From assembly GCA_964473525.1 (NCBI GenBank), contig CAYYPK010000005.1:186001-250000 (forward strand): 64,000 bases of DNA, written 5' to 3'. The DNA comes from GCA-2687025 sp964473525. GTDB taxonomy: Bacteria; Poribacteria; WGA-4E; GCA-2687025. Below the pieces are notes generated by a model, which made no database searches, was not told the origin of the DNA, and saw only the letters and a list, made by a program, of their open reading frames with translations. A program made the translations under genes and the position numbers. Positions 8,453-19,000 of this stretch are shown here, in pieces. Position 1 is the stretch's first letter. Each line of letters starts with the position of its first letter.

Positions 8453-9256
8453 CTAACGGAGGGCGAGGAGACGCGCGAGCGTGTCGCCCTTGACGAGCGC
8501 GCGCTCAGGAGTCGAATACTCCCGCAGGTGGTGGTCCACGATGCGCGGGTCGCCGCTACCCCACACGACACGCTCTGGCCCGAAGGCGTCCACCACTCGC
8601 CGTGTGAAGACGCTCGCAGACTCGTACAGGGGTGGGTCGTGGGCAAAGTGACCGAGCCCAGAGAGCTTCATGTAGACGCCGTCGTACCGCGCCAGGTCAA
8701 GGACGTCAGCGTACTGCACTGCGTCGCCCATATGCGGTTCCGCCAGGTGGTCGATGAGCGCGGTCGTCTCTGGCATCGTGTCCAGGACATCCCTGACCTG
8801 CGCCGCGTAGTCGGGCCCAATGTGGAGCTCCACGACGAGACCAAGGTGGACGGCGGCGCGCCACAGCCGCTGCACGCCCTCGTCCGCGAAGCTGTCGAGA
8901 TACATCTCCTTGCCCCGATGCGCGTGGAAGCGCGTCGCGACGATGCGCGGCTGCTTCTCAACGAGATGTCCAAGCTTGTCCGCGGCCCCTGGGTCGCTTG
9001 GGTAGAAGAGGCTGGTGCCGTGCACGCGCTTGGGGTCACGTTCCAGGCAGTCCAGCACGAGGCGATGGTCGTCGCCGTACGGCTCTGGATGGACGAGCAC
9101 CGCGTGGTCGATGCCGAAGTCGTCCATCCGGCGCAGGTACGTCGCCAACGGGTCGGCGTCGCAGCGCGAGGGGTCGGGCGTGTACGCTGCCCGTGGGTGG
9201 AACGGGTAGCGGCCCGTGTCCGAACTGAACATGTGCGCGTTCCACTCGACTATCAC
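8453..9256 (-). CDS. TIM-barrel amidohydrolase family protein (amidohydrolase 2)
   Basis: A 267-residue protein of the amidohydrolase-2 (ACMS decarboxylase/lactonase-like) family. The GTG at 9256 is preferred: AGGAG lies seven bases upstream and homology begins at the WNAHMFSSD strand. Motifs include VHPEPYG, FHAHRGKEM, ELHIGP, IDHLAEPHMGD and a late WGSGDP strand carrying the barrel aspartate. The first metal motif is NAHMF rather than HxH, so metal binding may be altered or absent. Substrates in this family are lactones or carboxylates of sugars and aromatics; the present one is unknown. Confidence 0.8.
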   Translation of the reverse strand: MIVEWNAHMFSSDTGRYPFHPRAAYTPDPSRCDADPLATYLRRMDDFGIDHAVLVHPEPYGDDHRLVLDCLERDPKRVHGTSLFYPSDPGAADKLGHLVEKQPRIVATRFHAHRGKEMYLDSFADEGVQRLWRAAVHLGLVVELHIGPDYAAQVRDVLDTMPETTALIDHLAEPHMGDAVQYADVLDLARYDGVYMKLSGLGHFAHDPPLYESASVFTRRVVDAFGPERVVWGSGDPRIVDHHLREYSTPERALVKGDTLARLLALR

Positions 9257-9335
9257 GCGACGACTCCTATCCCTACACGTTGGAACCCAACGCCGCTGGC
9301 GCGCCGTGGTTGCGCTGCCCGCAGGCCATCTGTCG

Positions 9336-10589
9336 CTAGTGCGGCTCCGGCGCCGTGCTGGCGCCGACTCCCTCGGCAGGGCTGCCCTCGACCAGCCCGA
9401 GGTCGCCGCTGGTCGGGTCGACGAGTCCGGGGTCCGCGCCGTACACCCCATCGGTCTCGTCCGTCGGGAGCGTCGGCCGGCTGGCGGCGGGATCGTCGAG
9501 GCAGTACCACCAGTTGCGCGCGAACGAAAACGACTCGGGATCAGTACCCGGCCCGATGTTAACGCCGCCGGAGCTCCACTCGTCGGAGTGGAAGACGATC
9601 AGGTTGTCCGTGAAGACACCCCGCCGCGATGGCACGAACGTCTCGTCCCGAGTTTCCTGCAAGATGCGCAGCGCCCACCGGCCCGGTCGGTACATGGTGT
9701 TGTGGCGCACGGTCGCGCCATCGACACCCACGAACGCCACTGGAGCCATCGAGCCGATGAACTCGTTCCCCTCGACGACAATGTCGCGCGCCTCGGCGTT
9801 GACAGCCTGATCGCCATCGACGGACACGGGCGGGCGGAAGTACGGGAATCCCGTGCTGCCGCCGATGTTGACGGCGCGCGACCCCGCGTGGTCGAACCGG
9901 TTGCCTCGCACCGTGACGTCAGCCGTCCCGCCCTTCATCTGCACGGCGTTGGCAGCCACGTCGTCGGTGTAGCGGAACACGTTGCCCTCGATCAGTCCCT
10001 TATGGCAGCCGACCATGTCGATGCCTGACCCGCCGCTGCCCCACCGCTCGATGTGGCAGCCCTCTACGCGGAAGTCGTCCAAACCGGAGAGCTTGATGCC
10101 GTCGCGGTTGCCGTCCGGGCCGACGTCCATCACGGTCAGACCGCGTAACACGACATGGTGCGAGGGCGTGTCGTAGGAGCCGCCGTCGTCGATGTTCAAC
10201 CCGTTCGTCGGCGATCCGCGGAACACCAGATCCTCGACCACGAGATGCGCCACATCCGAGAACTGCATAGAGCGGAAGACGGGCGGCTGGTCCGCGTAGG
10301 CCGCGGCGATCGTGATCGGCGCGCCAGCGGCGCCCCGCACGTTGGCGAAGCGCGCGCTGTCCGGGTACTCCCCAGGCATCACGGAGACCGTCGTATTGGG
10401 GCCTGCCGACGCCAGCGCCTCGCGTAGGCCCGCCATGTCGCTCACTGACCGCACGGAGAAGGCGTGCGCTTCCGCGATTGCGCCTATGGCCCTGACAGGC
10501 GGCGCGCCTTCCTGCGCGCGCGCCGCCGAGCCCGCGAGAAGGACCAAGCAAACCGACAGGGCGATCGCGCCGCGGGTCGTCTGGTACAT
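9336..10589 (-). CDS. Secreted right-handed beta-helix protein
   Basis: A 417-residue exported protein. The start at 10589 gives a signal peptide (TTRGAIALSVCLVLLAGSAARAQ) and has GAGGG upstream. The remainder is a pectate-lyase-like parallel beta-helix: many short coils such as DFRVEGCHIERWG, KGLIEGNVFRY, DVTVRGNRFDHAG, DIVVEGNEFIGS and ATVRHNTMYRPG. Such proteins bind or cleave polysaccharides. I see no obvious calcium-aspartate or catalytic arginine arrangement that would prove lyase activity. It lacks both C-terminal tails seen on other secreted proteins here. It shares a strand with the amidohydrolase gene downstream. Confidence 0.85.
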   Translation of the reverse strand: MYQTTRGAIALSVCLVLLAGSAARAQEGAPPVRAIGAIAEAHAFSVRSVSDMAGLREALASAGPNTTVSVMPGEYPDSARFANVRGAAGAPITIAAAYADQPPVFRSMQFSDVAHLVVEDLVFRGSPTNGLNIDDGGSYDTPSHHVVLRGLTVMDVGPDGNRDGIKLSGLDDFRVEGCHIERWGSGGSGIDMVGCHKGLIEGNVFRYTDDVAANAVQMKGGTADVTVRGNRFDHAGSRAVNIGGSTGFPYFRPPVSVDGDQAVNAEARDIVVEGNEFIGSMAPVAFVGVDGATVRHNTMYRPGRWALRILQETRDETFVPSRRGVFTDNLIVFHSDEWSSGGVNIGPGTDPESFSFARNWWYCLDDPAASRPTLPTDETDGVYGADPGLVDPTSGDLGLVEGSPAEGVGASTAPEPH

Positions 10590-10923
10590 ACACTGCCCTC
10601 TGAGCGTCGGGTGGAACCCTGTGTCTACCACCAACCTGTGTGGTCCGACAAGCGCCGGGGAGCCCGCCGCAGGCCCACATCGTTGCGACCCAGGGCACGC
10701 CGCAAGGGTAGGGTGCATCTCTTCTCGCGTCTTCTCGCGCGCGGACCCCTTGACGGACGCGCGTAGCGTGACAGCCTGAGCATGGGACGGGGCGGTTCGC
10801 GCCACACTCATCGAACCGTCTCGTCGCCAAGCGGCGTTTCCATAGCAGAGAACGCACCGCAGACGCGACTAGGGCCGCCTGTCGCGGACGCGTCGCACAC
10901 GCTCCTAGCCCGGAGACGAACCC
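10590..10923. other. Divergent intergenic region
   Basis: This 334-base gap separates the beta-helix gene (minus) from the BtrH-like gene (plus) and must hold both promoters. I see no conserved reading frame, strong hairpin or recognisable operator in it. Confidence 0.4.
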
Positions 10924-12048
10924 ATGCCGACCGCAAACACCGCGTACCCCTCTCGCGTTGTGCTGGACGACGTGCCTAGCGTCGGTTTCTACCCGTACAT
11001 GCAGAAGCGAGACCCCGACCGCGGGCCAGAAGACGTCCCGTTGGCGTCCACGCTGAGAGCCTGCGTGCAGTACCTGACGCGAGGCGAACGGGCAGGCGAC
11101 CGCGGCCCCGAACGGTCATACGCCTGCTTCATGGGCACGACCGGGGCGGCGTTCCGTCTCAGCTGGCGGGAAGGCTGGCACGGCGACAACAGCGCCGCGT
11201 GGCTGGCCTCCAACGACATCCTCGCGGTGTTCCGCAGGGGATTCGCCGCAGCGGGATACAATGTGGACATCGTCTGCGGCGCCGAGGACGGCAAGGACTC
11301 GTTCCGCGACCGCGTCGTCGAGGCAATCGCGGAGCACGGCCGCCCCGTCATCGCGCACGGCGTGGTCGGGCCCCCGGAGGAGGCGATCATCGCCGGCTAC
11401 GATGAAGACGGCGATGTCGTCATCGGGTGGAGCCATTTCCAGGACCACGAGCCGTACGCAAGCGACGGCGAGTTCGAGCCCAACGGCATGTACCGCAAGC
11501 CGGACTGGATCCCCGACACGTGGGACTTGATGCTCTTCGGCGAGCCGACGGAGCGTCCGCCTGCCGCACGCATCTACCGCGACGCCTTGGAGTGGGCGCT
11601 GGAGATCATGCGCACGCCCATCACGTACGGAGACCGTCACAACGGCATCGCCGCGTTCGACGCCTGGGCAAACCAACTGCTGCGCGACGAGGACTTCGAC
11701 ACGGACGATATGGCCGTCCTGGAACACCAGTTCTCGGCGCATGACGACAGCGTCCTCGTCGTCGCCGAAGGGCGGTGGTACGGATCCCAGTTCCTCGAAG
11801 CGGCTGCCGAGGCGCTGCCAGGCGCCGCCGAGGAGATCGGAAGGGCCGCGACGGCCTGCGTGGCTCAACACGACCTCATGTGGAAGGTCTGGGGATGCCT
11901 GGGCGGCAACGGGCGCTCCGAGGCACACGTGCGGAGGCTCGCGGACACCGACGCCCGTCGTGAGATCGTCGCTCTGCTGACGCAAGCGCGCCAGGACGAC
12001 GAACGCATCGCCGCTGACATTGAGGCCGCGCTTGCGCGCGTCGACTGA
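10924..12048 (+). CDS. Papain-fold / BtrH-like N-terminal domain protein, uncharacterised
   Basis: A 374-residue cytosolic protein. The N-terminal half (VPSVGFYPYMQ, YACFMGTTGAAFRLSW, later PVIAHGVVGPPEEAIIAGYDEDG, VIGWSHFQ) has the layout of the BtrH/C39-like cysteine-transferase fold, with Cys in the first helix and a later G-Y-D-x-x-G beta hairpin. The C-terminal half is helical. A nucleophilic Cys in SYACFMG is plausible. Members of this loose group are acyl or peptidyl transferases, or uncharacterised. No signal peptide. The gene precedes an MDR dehydrogenase on the same strand by 135 bases. Confidence 0.6.
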   Translation: MPTANTAYPSRVVLDDVPSVGFYPYMQKRDPDRGPEDVPLASTLRACVQYLTRGERAGDRGPERSYACFMGTTGAAFRLSWREGWHGDNSAAWLASNDILAVFRRGFAAAGYNVDIVCGAEDGKDSFRDRVVEAIAEHGRPVIAHGVVGPPEEAIIAGYDEDGDVVIGWSHFQDHEPYASDGEFEPNGMYRKPDWIPDTWDLMLFGEPTERPPAARIYRDALEWALEIMRTPITYGDRHNGIAAFDAWANQLLRDEDFDTDDMAVLEHQFSAHDDSVLVVAEGRWYGSQFLEAAAEALPGAAEEIGRAATACVAQHDLMWKVWGCLGGNGRSEAHVRRLADTDARREIVALLTQARQDDERIAADIEAALARVD

Positions 12049-12068
12049 GTCACGCCTGAGTCACACTG

Positions 12069-12096
12069 GCGAGAGGCGAGAGGCGAGAGGCGCGGG
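12069..12096 (+). repeat. Short 7-base tandem repeat
   Basis: GCGAGAG-type units repeat a little over three times in the gap after the BtrH-like gene. It is a simple repeat with no evident role. Confidence 0.5.
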
Positions 12097-12183
12097 CCGG
12101 GAGATCGTGTCCAGCGCCCGCGCACCTGCTATCATGCGCGCGCCGTCGGTCACACGCGTCCGCTCTCTGCCGGGAGTCTCAAC

Positions 12184-13206
12184 ATGCGCGGGATCGTCTT
12201 CCTAGGCGACAGAAGGCTACGGATTCAGGACTTCGCCGACCCAGAGCCAGGGCACGGCGAGGTCGTCGTCAGGATGAAGGCGACGGGTATATGTGGCAGC
12301 GACCTGCACGTCTACCGGCGCGACGCCGACAGCTTCCGCGGCGCGGATCCCACGATTGTCGGGCACGAACCCAGTGGCGTCGTTGAGAGCGTGGGCGATG
12401 GCGTCGAGCGCATCAAGCCTGGCGACCGGGTCTGCGTGAATCACTACCGCAGTTGCGGTTACTGCCCGCACTGCGCGGGCGGGTACCTCCAGTGGTGCTC
12501 CGACGCGCGGGGGTACGGCGGGCCGATACACGGCTCGCACGGGGAGCTGCTCCTCACCGACGAGCGCAACTGTGTCGTCATGCCCGACGAGGTGAGCTTC
12601 GTGGACGGCGCCTTTGTCGCCTGCGCGGGCGGCACGGCGTATTCCGGCCTGCGGAAGCTGGACGTGTCGGGACAGGACACGCTGGTCGTCATGGGCCTCG
12701 GGCCCGTGGGTCTCAGCGCTGTCCTGCTTGGCAAGGCGTTCGGCGCGCGCGTCGTCGGAGTGGACGTGATCGAGGAGCGCGTCGAGCTGGCGCGGCGCCT
12801 CGGGGCCGACGAGGCCATCAACGGCGTCACGCACGATCCCGTGGAAGCCGTCCGCGCGATGACGGGCGGCGAGGGCGCTGATGCGCTTTACGAGGCCTCC
12901 GGCAGCGCCCCCGGGCGGCGAGAGGGCATCAAGGCGCTGAGACGTGGTGGCGCTGGCGTCTTCTGCGGCGTGGGCACCGACCAGGAGACGCTGAATCTCA
13001 CGGAGATCATCGGTCGCGAGCTGACGCTGATGGGCAGTTTCGTGCTGTCCCTGCGCCTCACACACGACCTGGTTGGCTTCCTGGCGTCGCGCGAGCTCAG
13101 CTTCGAACCGATTCTCACCCACTCCTTCCCGCTGGACGAGGCGGAGGAGGCGTACGGTGAAGCTGACGACTCCCGAACCGGCAAGGTGGCGTTTACGTGG
13201 GCATAG
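12184..13206 (+). CDS. Zinc-dependent MDR alcohol/polyol dehydrogenase
   Basis: A 340-residue medium-chain dehydrogenase/reductase. Catalytic-zinc ligands are visible as GICGSDLH and GHEPSG; the structural-zinc loop has the cysteines of CGYCPHCAGGYLQWC. The Rossmann fold follows at MGLGPVGLSAVLLGKAFGARVVGVDV, with an acidic residue at the strand end pointing to NAD(H). Length is typical of threonine/sorbitol dehydrogenase relatives. The ATG follows GGGAGTCTCAAC. The next gene is an amino-acid kinase about 90 bases on. The exact alcohol is unknown; a sugar alcohol is likely given the neighbourhood. Confidence 0.9.
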   Translation: MRGIVFLGDRRLRIQDFADPEPGHGEVVVRMKATGICGSDLHVYRRDADSFRGADPTIVGHEPSGVVESVGDGVERIKPGDRVCVNHYRSCGYCPHCAGGYLQWCSDARGYGGPIHGSHGELLLTDERNCVVMPDEVSFVDGAFVACAGGTAYSGLRKLDVSGQDTLVVMGLGPVGLSAVLLGKAFGARVVGVDVIEERVELARRLGADEAINGVTHDPVEAVRAMTGGEGADALYEASGSAPGRREGIKALRRGGAGVFCGVGTDQETLNLTEIIGRELTLMGSFVLSLRLTHDLVGFLASRELSFEPILTHSFPLDEAEEAYGEADDSRTGKVAFTWA

Positions 13207-13298
13207 TCTCGCGCGTTGGCGCTTGACCCACGCCGCGGAGCGGCGAGGCCAGATGTGAGTAGGGCACGTCCAACACGACTGCACACGCGGGATCCGCA

Positions 13299-14150
13299 AT
13301 GCCAAGCCAGGCCATCGTCATCAAGATAGGCGGCAGCGCGCTAGACGCTGAACACGAACACCCCGAGCCCAGGTACCTCGAGGCGATAAAGCCCGTCCTT
13401 TACGATCTGTTGGACGACCATCAGCTTGTTGTCACGACGGGTGGCGGGCCAGCGTGGGATCCTCGGAAGAACTGGCGCGTGAAGTACGGTACACCACTGC
13501 CACTGTTCCAGCAGCTTGCCGTCGAAACTCTACGGGCCAATGCGCTCGAGATCCGGGAAGTCCTCGGCGATAGGGCGGTCCTGATGCACCCGTCCGACCT
13601 CGTGTCCGCGGTGGAGGAGCCGCGGCTTGGTGAGATGGTCGTCACATATAGCTGCCCGGAGAGTTGGGCGCTCGAGCGTGGCTGCCCGCCAGAATACTCG
13701 GATTCACAGACACTCGCCATTGCTGACGAATTCGGCGCGGACCTGTGCGTGTTCCTGAAGCGTGCTAAGGGCATGTACGAGTGGGATCCGTCGCTGTGTG
13801 TCCCCCGCGTAGACACGCTCCTGGGTTGGGAACTTGCGCCAGGGGTCGCCGACCAACTTCGCGAAATTCGGGCCCGACTGGCAGATCGCAAGCCGAGACA
13901 CATCGACCGCGTGACGACATCCCGCCTCAGAGCGCCAGAGTCGGGCATATACAGAGTCGGGGCCGATGGACACGATGACCACCTCATCGAGACGCACGCC
14001 ATCGGCTTCTTTGCAGAGAACTGCGCTGCCGTGAAGCAGATCGCTGTGTGTGACGTTCGTGAGCCAGACGTGCTGGCTGATGCATTCCGTGCGGTGTCGT
14101 CTGGGCATGCACTACCGAACGGGGCGTCGTACACGGTGATAGACAGATAG
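13299..14150 (+). CDS. Amino-acid-kinase-fold protein (UMP kinase/molybdenum-storage-like)
   Basis: A 283-residue protein with the amino-acid kinase fold. The first strand IVIKIGGSALD supplies the phosphate-binding lysine and glycines, and VVTTGGGPAWDPR is the second glycine loop. A later DEFGADLCVFLKRAKGMYEWDP stretch matches the nucleotide-binding region of this superfamily, where UMP kinases have a similar KATxVDGVYxxDP motif. Substrate residues do not match glutamate kinase or aspartokinase clearly; molybdenum-storage proteins are the nearest in layout. Function unresolved. Confidence 0.75.
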   Translation: MPSQAIVIKIGGSALDAEHEHPEPRYLEAIKPVLYDLLDDHQLVVTTGGGPAWDPRKNWRVKYGTPLPLFQQLAVETLRANALEIREVLGDRAVLMHPSDLVSAVEEPRLGEMVVTYSCPESWALERGCPPEYSDSQTLAIADEFGADLCVFLKRAKGMYEWDPSLCVPRVDTLLGWELAPGVADQLREIRARLADRKPRHIDRVTTSRLRAPESGIYRVGADGHDDHLIETHAIGFFAENCAAVKQIAVCDVREPDVLADAFRAVSSGHALPNGASYTVIDR

Positions 14151-14292
14151 CGACCTTGTAACGCCGGAGTCAGGTACTCGCGTGGACGGAGGTCTCGTCA
14201 TCGAGAAGGTGTCTCCCGGAGGGTGGCTTGATGGCGGGAGCGGCTGCGACATCGGCAGCTGAGGGCGTCCTCGCCTACGGGAGTCAGACACC

Positions 14293-14985
14293 GTGCACAC
14301 GATCGGGCTCATAGGCGGTCTCAGTTGGGAGTCCACCGCCGTCTACTACGAACTCATCAACTGCGGGGTCCGCGACAGGCTGGGCGGTCTGCACGCCGCT
14401 CCCATCGTCCTGTGGTCGTTCGACTTCGCGGAGATAGAGCGCCTGCAAGCCGACGACGCGTGGGATGAGGCGGGACGCCTGCTCGCCTCCGCGGCCCGGA
14501 AGCTGGAGCAGGTCGGGGCGGACTGCCTCGCCATATGTAGCAACACGATGCACCGTTGCGCGGACATCGTGCAGGACGCCGCCGGCATACCGCTCCTCCA
14601 CCTCGCCGATGCCACCGCGGACGCCGTTCGATCGAGCGGCGCGTCGACGGCTGCCCTCTTCGGCACGCGATACACGATGGAGGAGGACTTCTACCGAGGT
14701 AGGCTGGCAAGCAGACACGGGTTGGACGTGCGAACACCCGACGACGCCGGTCGCGACCTGGTGCACCGCGTCATCTACGACGAACTGTGCCAGGGCGTGG
14801 TCCGCGACGAGTCCAAGCAGGCGTTTGCGGCGCTCGCTGAGCGCATGGCGGACGACGGCGCCGAAGGCGTCATTCTGGGATGCACGGAAGTAGGCTTGCT
14901 ACTACAGCAAGCCGACGTCAGCGTCCCGCTGTTCGACACCACCGAGATTCACGCCCGCGCCGCAGTGGACTTCTGCCTGTCGTAG
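14293..14985 (+). CDS. Aspartate/glutamate racemase family protein
   Basis: A 230-residue cofactor-independent racemase of the RacX/YgeA type, starting at GTG. It begins with TIGLIGGLSWESTAVYYELIN, the family's typical opening. The two catalytic cysteines are seen in AICSNTMH and LGCTEVGLL, placed in the two mirror halves. Such enzymes interconvert L and D forms of aspartate, glutamate or broader amino acids. It is convergent with the URO-D-like gene. Both cysteines are intact, so activity is likely. Confidence 0.9.
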   Translation: MHTIGLIGGLSWESTAVYYELINCGVRDRLGGLHAAPIVLWSFDFAEIERLQADDAWDEAGRLLASAARKLEQVGADCLAICSNTMHRCADIVQDAAGIPLLHLADATADAVRSSGASTAALFGTRYTMEEDFYRGRLASRHGLDVRTPDDAGRDLVHRVIYDELCQGVVRDESKQAFAALAERMADDGAEGVILGCTEVGLLLQQADVSVPLFDTTEIHARAAVDFCLS

Positions 14986-15001
14986 GGCCGGAGCCGCCGC
15001 G

Positions 15002-15952
15002 CTAGCCCAGGACCGGCGTCGGCTCACGCGCCACTTCGAGCAGCGCCTGGATGTTCGCGACGGGCACGTCGCCCTGCAACGCCTGCGACGGCGACAGAAT
15101 GTAGCCACCTGCTTCTGCCATGAGATCCCGCGTAGCCCTGCCCTCGGCGCGCACCTGGTCGGGTGTCCCGTACGGCAGGATATTCTGCGTGCCGATGCCT
15201 CCCCAGAAGGCGAGGTCGTCGCCGAAGTCCTTCTTGAGCGTCGCGAGATCCATGCACTCCGGCTGAACCGGGTTCAGGACGTCCAGTCCCATCTCAACGA
15301 GGCGGGGAATGAGGGCGTCGACGCGGCCGCAGGAGTGCACCCAGACGTGCTTGCCATACGCGTGAACCAGGTCGTATTCGCGCTGCTCCCCCGGCCGGAT
15401 GAGGTCGTCCCACACGTCCGGCGCCATGAGCGACCCACGCTGCGATCCCCAGTCGCTGCCGAGGAGCACGCCGTCGATCTCGTCGATGTTGAGGAAGTTC
15501 TCCAGCATGACCATGTTGCGATCAACGATGGACGTACACAGTCGCTTCGCAAACGCGTAGTCCGCGGCGATGTCGCACAGGAAGTTCTCTATGCCGCGCG
15601 CGGCGTTCGCCTTCTCGAAGTGGCTGCCCCAGATCATGACGAGGAAGTACTTGTCGCTGTCCTCCCGAAGCGCGCGGACGTTGTCCCGCAGGCTGCCGTA
15701 AGAGCCGGAACCGATGACGGTGGCGGGAGTCACGGGCGTGGCGGGTCCGCGCCAGTCGGCGGCAAGACCGTCCCAACCCCACCATGGGACGCCGATGGAC
15801 TGGATGTCGTTGTCCAGCCACGCGTTGACGTCTTCTACGCCCAGCTCGTCGCGGATCTGGTCGTTCGTCTCGCCCGTGGTGAGGAAGCTGTACGGCACGC
15901 GAGGCGTGTCGCGGTGTTCGATCGCGGCGTACACGAGCTCGCGTGACGTCAT
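15002..15952 (-). CDS. Uroporphyrinogen decarboxylase-like (URO-D superfamily) enzyme
   Basis: A 316-residue TIM-barrel protein starting at the ATG with AGGAGAGG nine bases upstream. It begins TSRELVYAAIEHRDTPRVP, the usual opening of URO-D-like proteins outside haem synthesis, and has the HSCGRVDALIPRLVEMGLDVLNPVQPE region, where HSCG and the NP-x-Q turn are hallmarks. Members in this group are corrinoid methyltransferases or unknown decarboxylases rather than HemE. No corrinoid protein gene lies nearby. Such paralogues are abundant in marine bacteria of this type. Confidence 0.82.
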   Translation of the reverse strand: MTSRELVYAAIEHRDTPRVPYSFLTTGETNDQIRDELGVEDVNAWLDNDIQSIGVPWWGWDGLAADWRGPATPVTPATVIGSGSYGSLRDNVRALREDSDKYFLVMIWGSHFEKANAARGIENFLCDIAADYAFAKRLCTSIVDRNMVMLENFLNIDEIDGVLLGSDWGSQRGSLMAPDVWDDLIRPGEQREYDLVHAYGKHVWVHSCGRVDALIPRLVEMGLDVLNPVQPECMDLATLKKDFGDDLAFWGGIGTQNILPYGTPDQVRAEGRATRDLMAEAGGYILSPSQALQGDVPVANIQALLEVAREPTPVLG

Positions 15953-16082
15953 AGCGGCGCCTCTCCTGACCACGAGGGCGCATGCTGTTAGTCGGGCGGA
16001 TCGCCCGGTTCAGCGCGCCGCACAATAGGTAGGCGACGGAACGGCGCTGCGCAATGGCCTGGCCGCGTCGTTGGCGTGTCGG

Positions 16083-19000
16083 CTAGGCGCTGCGGTCGAT
16101 GGGGGCTTCGACGAGGACGACGGCGCCTTGGCCGGGCTCTGAATGCACACTGACGTCACCACCGAGCAGACGCATGTGCTCCTCCATGGCGAGGAAGCCG
16201 AAGCGAGATTCGGCGGGGCCGGACATGACCGCGTCCGCGTCGAACCCAACGCCGTCGTCCTCCACCATCAGACTCACGCGATCGCCGTGGAATCGCACTG
16301 TCGTGGTGATATTCGCCGCCTCCGAGTGCGCCACGGCGTTGGCCAGCGCGTGATGGGCGACACGGTAGAGCCCAGTCTCGACGTCGCGCGCCAGGCGGAC
16401 ATCGGTCGTGTCGTAGGCGTTCAGCGTGACGCTGGCCGGCGTGTCGTCGGACATGCTCTCGACGTCTCGGCGCAGAGTTGTCAACAGCCCAAGGTCGTCC
16501 AGGGAGGACGGGCGCATGGACGCGGAGAGCTCGCGCAGATCCTCGAGGACCGTCGCTGCCAGGGCGCGCATGTCGGAGACCTGTCCGCGCGCTTCCTCGA
16601 GCGTGGGGACGAGTTCAGCGGCGCGCAGTCCGAACATCAGGGACGCGACCGCCTGCGCGGCCTGGTCGTGCAGCTCGTACGCGATCTGCGCTCGCTCCTC
16701 CTCGTGGGTGGTCATGAGGCGCTGCAAGAGCTGGCTTCGCTGCTCTTCGCTCTCCCGAAGCGCCGCCTGGATCCTCGTCGCCTCCGTAACGTCCCGCACC
16801 AACGCGAGCGCCTCGCGGTCGTCAATGCGCGTGTACCGGGCTTCGTAGTAGCGCGGCCCGTCAGCCTGCTCGACGACGTAGCTCCGAACCTGGATGGCCT
16901 TTCTGCCCAGCGTCGCGCCGACCGCGCTACGCACCGCGTCAGGCGCGTCCAGCGGGTACGCGTCGTCGGGCGCGACCGATGCGGTCGCATCGCTGGTGTG
17001 CACCGCCGGCCGGACGCGTCCCGTCGCCGTCACTCGGAACATGTGATCTGGGACGGCTTCGAGCAAGGCCATCTGCACCGCCTCGCGCTCGTGCAGCCGT
17101 TCCTGAGCTCGCACGAAGTCGGTGATGTCACGGCCGATGCCCACCATCCCCATCACCTCGCCAGCGACGTCGAGCACGGGCAGCTTGTTGAACATGAACC
17201 AACCGTTGGCGCCGTCTGCCCTGCGGGCGGGCCGGACAGCGCCGATGAGCGCCTCACGGCTGCGGATGATCTCGCGGTCCTCCGCGGCTCGCCGTTCGCC
17301 CTCTTCCGTGGGGAGCAGCTCAATCGCCGTCTTCCCCACCGCGTCACCCGGCGTCGGTACTCGTAGGTATGCCGCGGCAACGTCGTTCACTCGCACGTAC
17401 CTGGCGTCCGCGTCCTGGATGAAGAGCGCGTCGGGACTGGCGGTCATCAGTGTCTCGTGGACCCGCTCTTCGTAGGCCAGGTGGCGCAACGCGTCTTCGG
17501 CGTGCTCTGTCGTCAGTTGCAGCTCCCGATTGCGTTGCTCAATCGTCTCCTCGAGACCGGCAATGAGTTGATCGCGCGGGTCGAGCGTGATCTCCAGCTC
17601 GACTAATGCAGGCTCGGCCGAGCGGCACAGGTCTCTGTCGAACGCCTCCACTCGGAACGTGTAGACGCCTTTCGCCAGGTCGACATAGCGAGCCACGTCA
17701 TCCCACGTGTGCACCCAGTCCTCGTCGTGGCCGTCCATCCGATAGCGGTAGCGCACCCGCGACGTGCGCGGACTAACTGCCCGGAATCTGATCGATACGC
17801 CCGTCGCCGTCTGAGGCGTAGTCACCCGCTGGGGTCGATCGTGGACGGAGCCATCGTCCACGCTCATGATCGCGACGGTTGGGCCGGCGCCCGTCCGAGG
17901 CGTGTACCGACAGATGCCTTTGTAGGTCGCGAACACCAGGCTGCCGTCATCGTCTTCGAGGACGGCGGTCACGTGATTGCTGGGCAGTCCATCTTCCGTG
18001 GTGAGGACCTGCACGTCGCGTCCGCGCATGACGTGCACTCCCGCGCCCAGAGTCGGCATCCACGTACGCCCACGGCTGTCCTCGATCGCCCGCTTCACGG
18101 AAGTGGACATTAGCCCGTCGGCCCTCGTCGTGTTGACGAACGCCGTTCCGTCGTAGCGGCTCATCCCTCCATGCGTCGCGACCAGGAGACCACCGCGACC
18201 GTCTTCCGATAGCCCAACGATTTCGTCGTGCGGGAGGCCGTCCGAAGTCGAGAACGTCGTGAAGGTCGATCCGTCGTACCGGGTCAGCCCACCGGCCGCG
18301 TTGCTGCCAAACCACATGGCCCCGTCGGAGCCCTCGAGGATCGCGGAGACGTGGTCGTCCGCCATGCCATCGGCGGAGCCGTAACGCACACACACGTCGT
18401 CCCAGCAGCAGTGCGCGCCCGCGTCTGTCCCGATCCATATCCTGCCGTCGCTGTCCTCGCAGAGCGCGAGCGCCTCGGCGCCTTCCGCGCACGGCGCGCG
18501 CGTCAGGAGCTCATTCGACCACGCGCCCGGTGGATGCCGCCACACCCCGCGATAGCACGTCGCGATCCACAGTCCGCCTTTCCGGTCCACGAGCACGTCG
18601 TGGACCCGGTCGGACGCGGCGAGGCGCTCGACCCCAGCGTCGGACGCCCCGTACACCGTCGCGCCGGAGGCCCAGAGAAGGCGTCCATCGGCGTCGCGTT
18701 TCATCGTCTCCTGAACCGAGTCATCGGTCACGAGGGTGGTGTCATCGCGGTAGCGTGACAGACCCCCATGCCAACACGCGAACCACAGGCTGCCCTCGTG
18801 GTCCTCGGCGATGTCGTGCACGTAGTTGTGAGCCAGCCCGTCCCTGGTGGTGATCGCCGCAAAGGCATCGCCGTCGTACTGGAAGAGCCCCCTGTGACGC
18901 GCGCCGATCCACAGAGCTCCCGACGAGGCGACCCGGAGGCAGGAGATGTCGTCCACGGGCGGCCCGTCTCCTACGTGTACCCTCGCCCATGCGCCGTCAG

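Noticed and set aside
12069..12096. Possible CRISPR or direct-repeat array
   Set aside because: Only a 7-base unit repeated about three times with no spacers.
15002..15952. HemE (haem biosynthesis) assignment for the URO-D-like gene
   Set aside because: Opening and catalytic context match the wider URO-D/corrinoid superfamily, and no haem genes are near.
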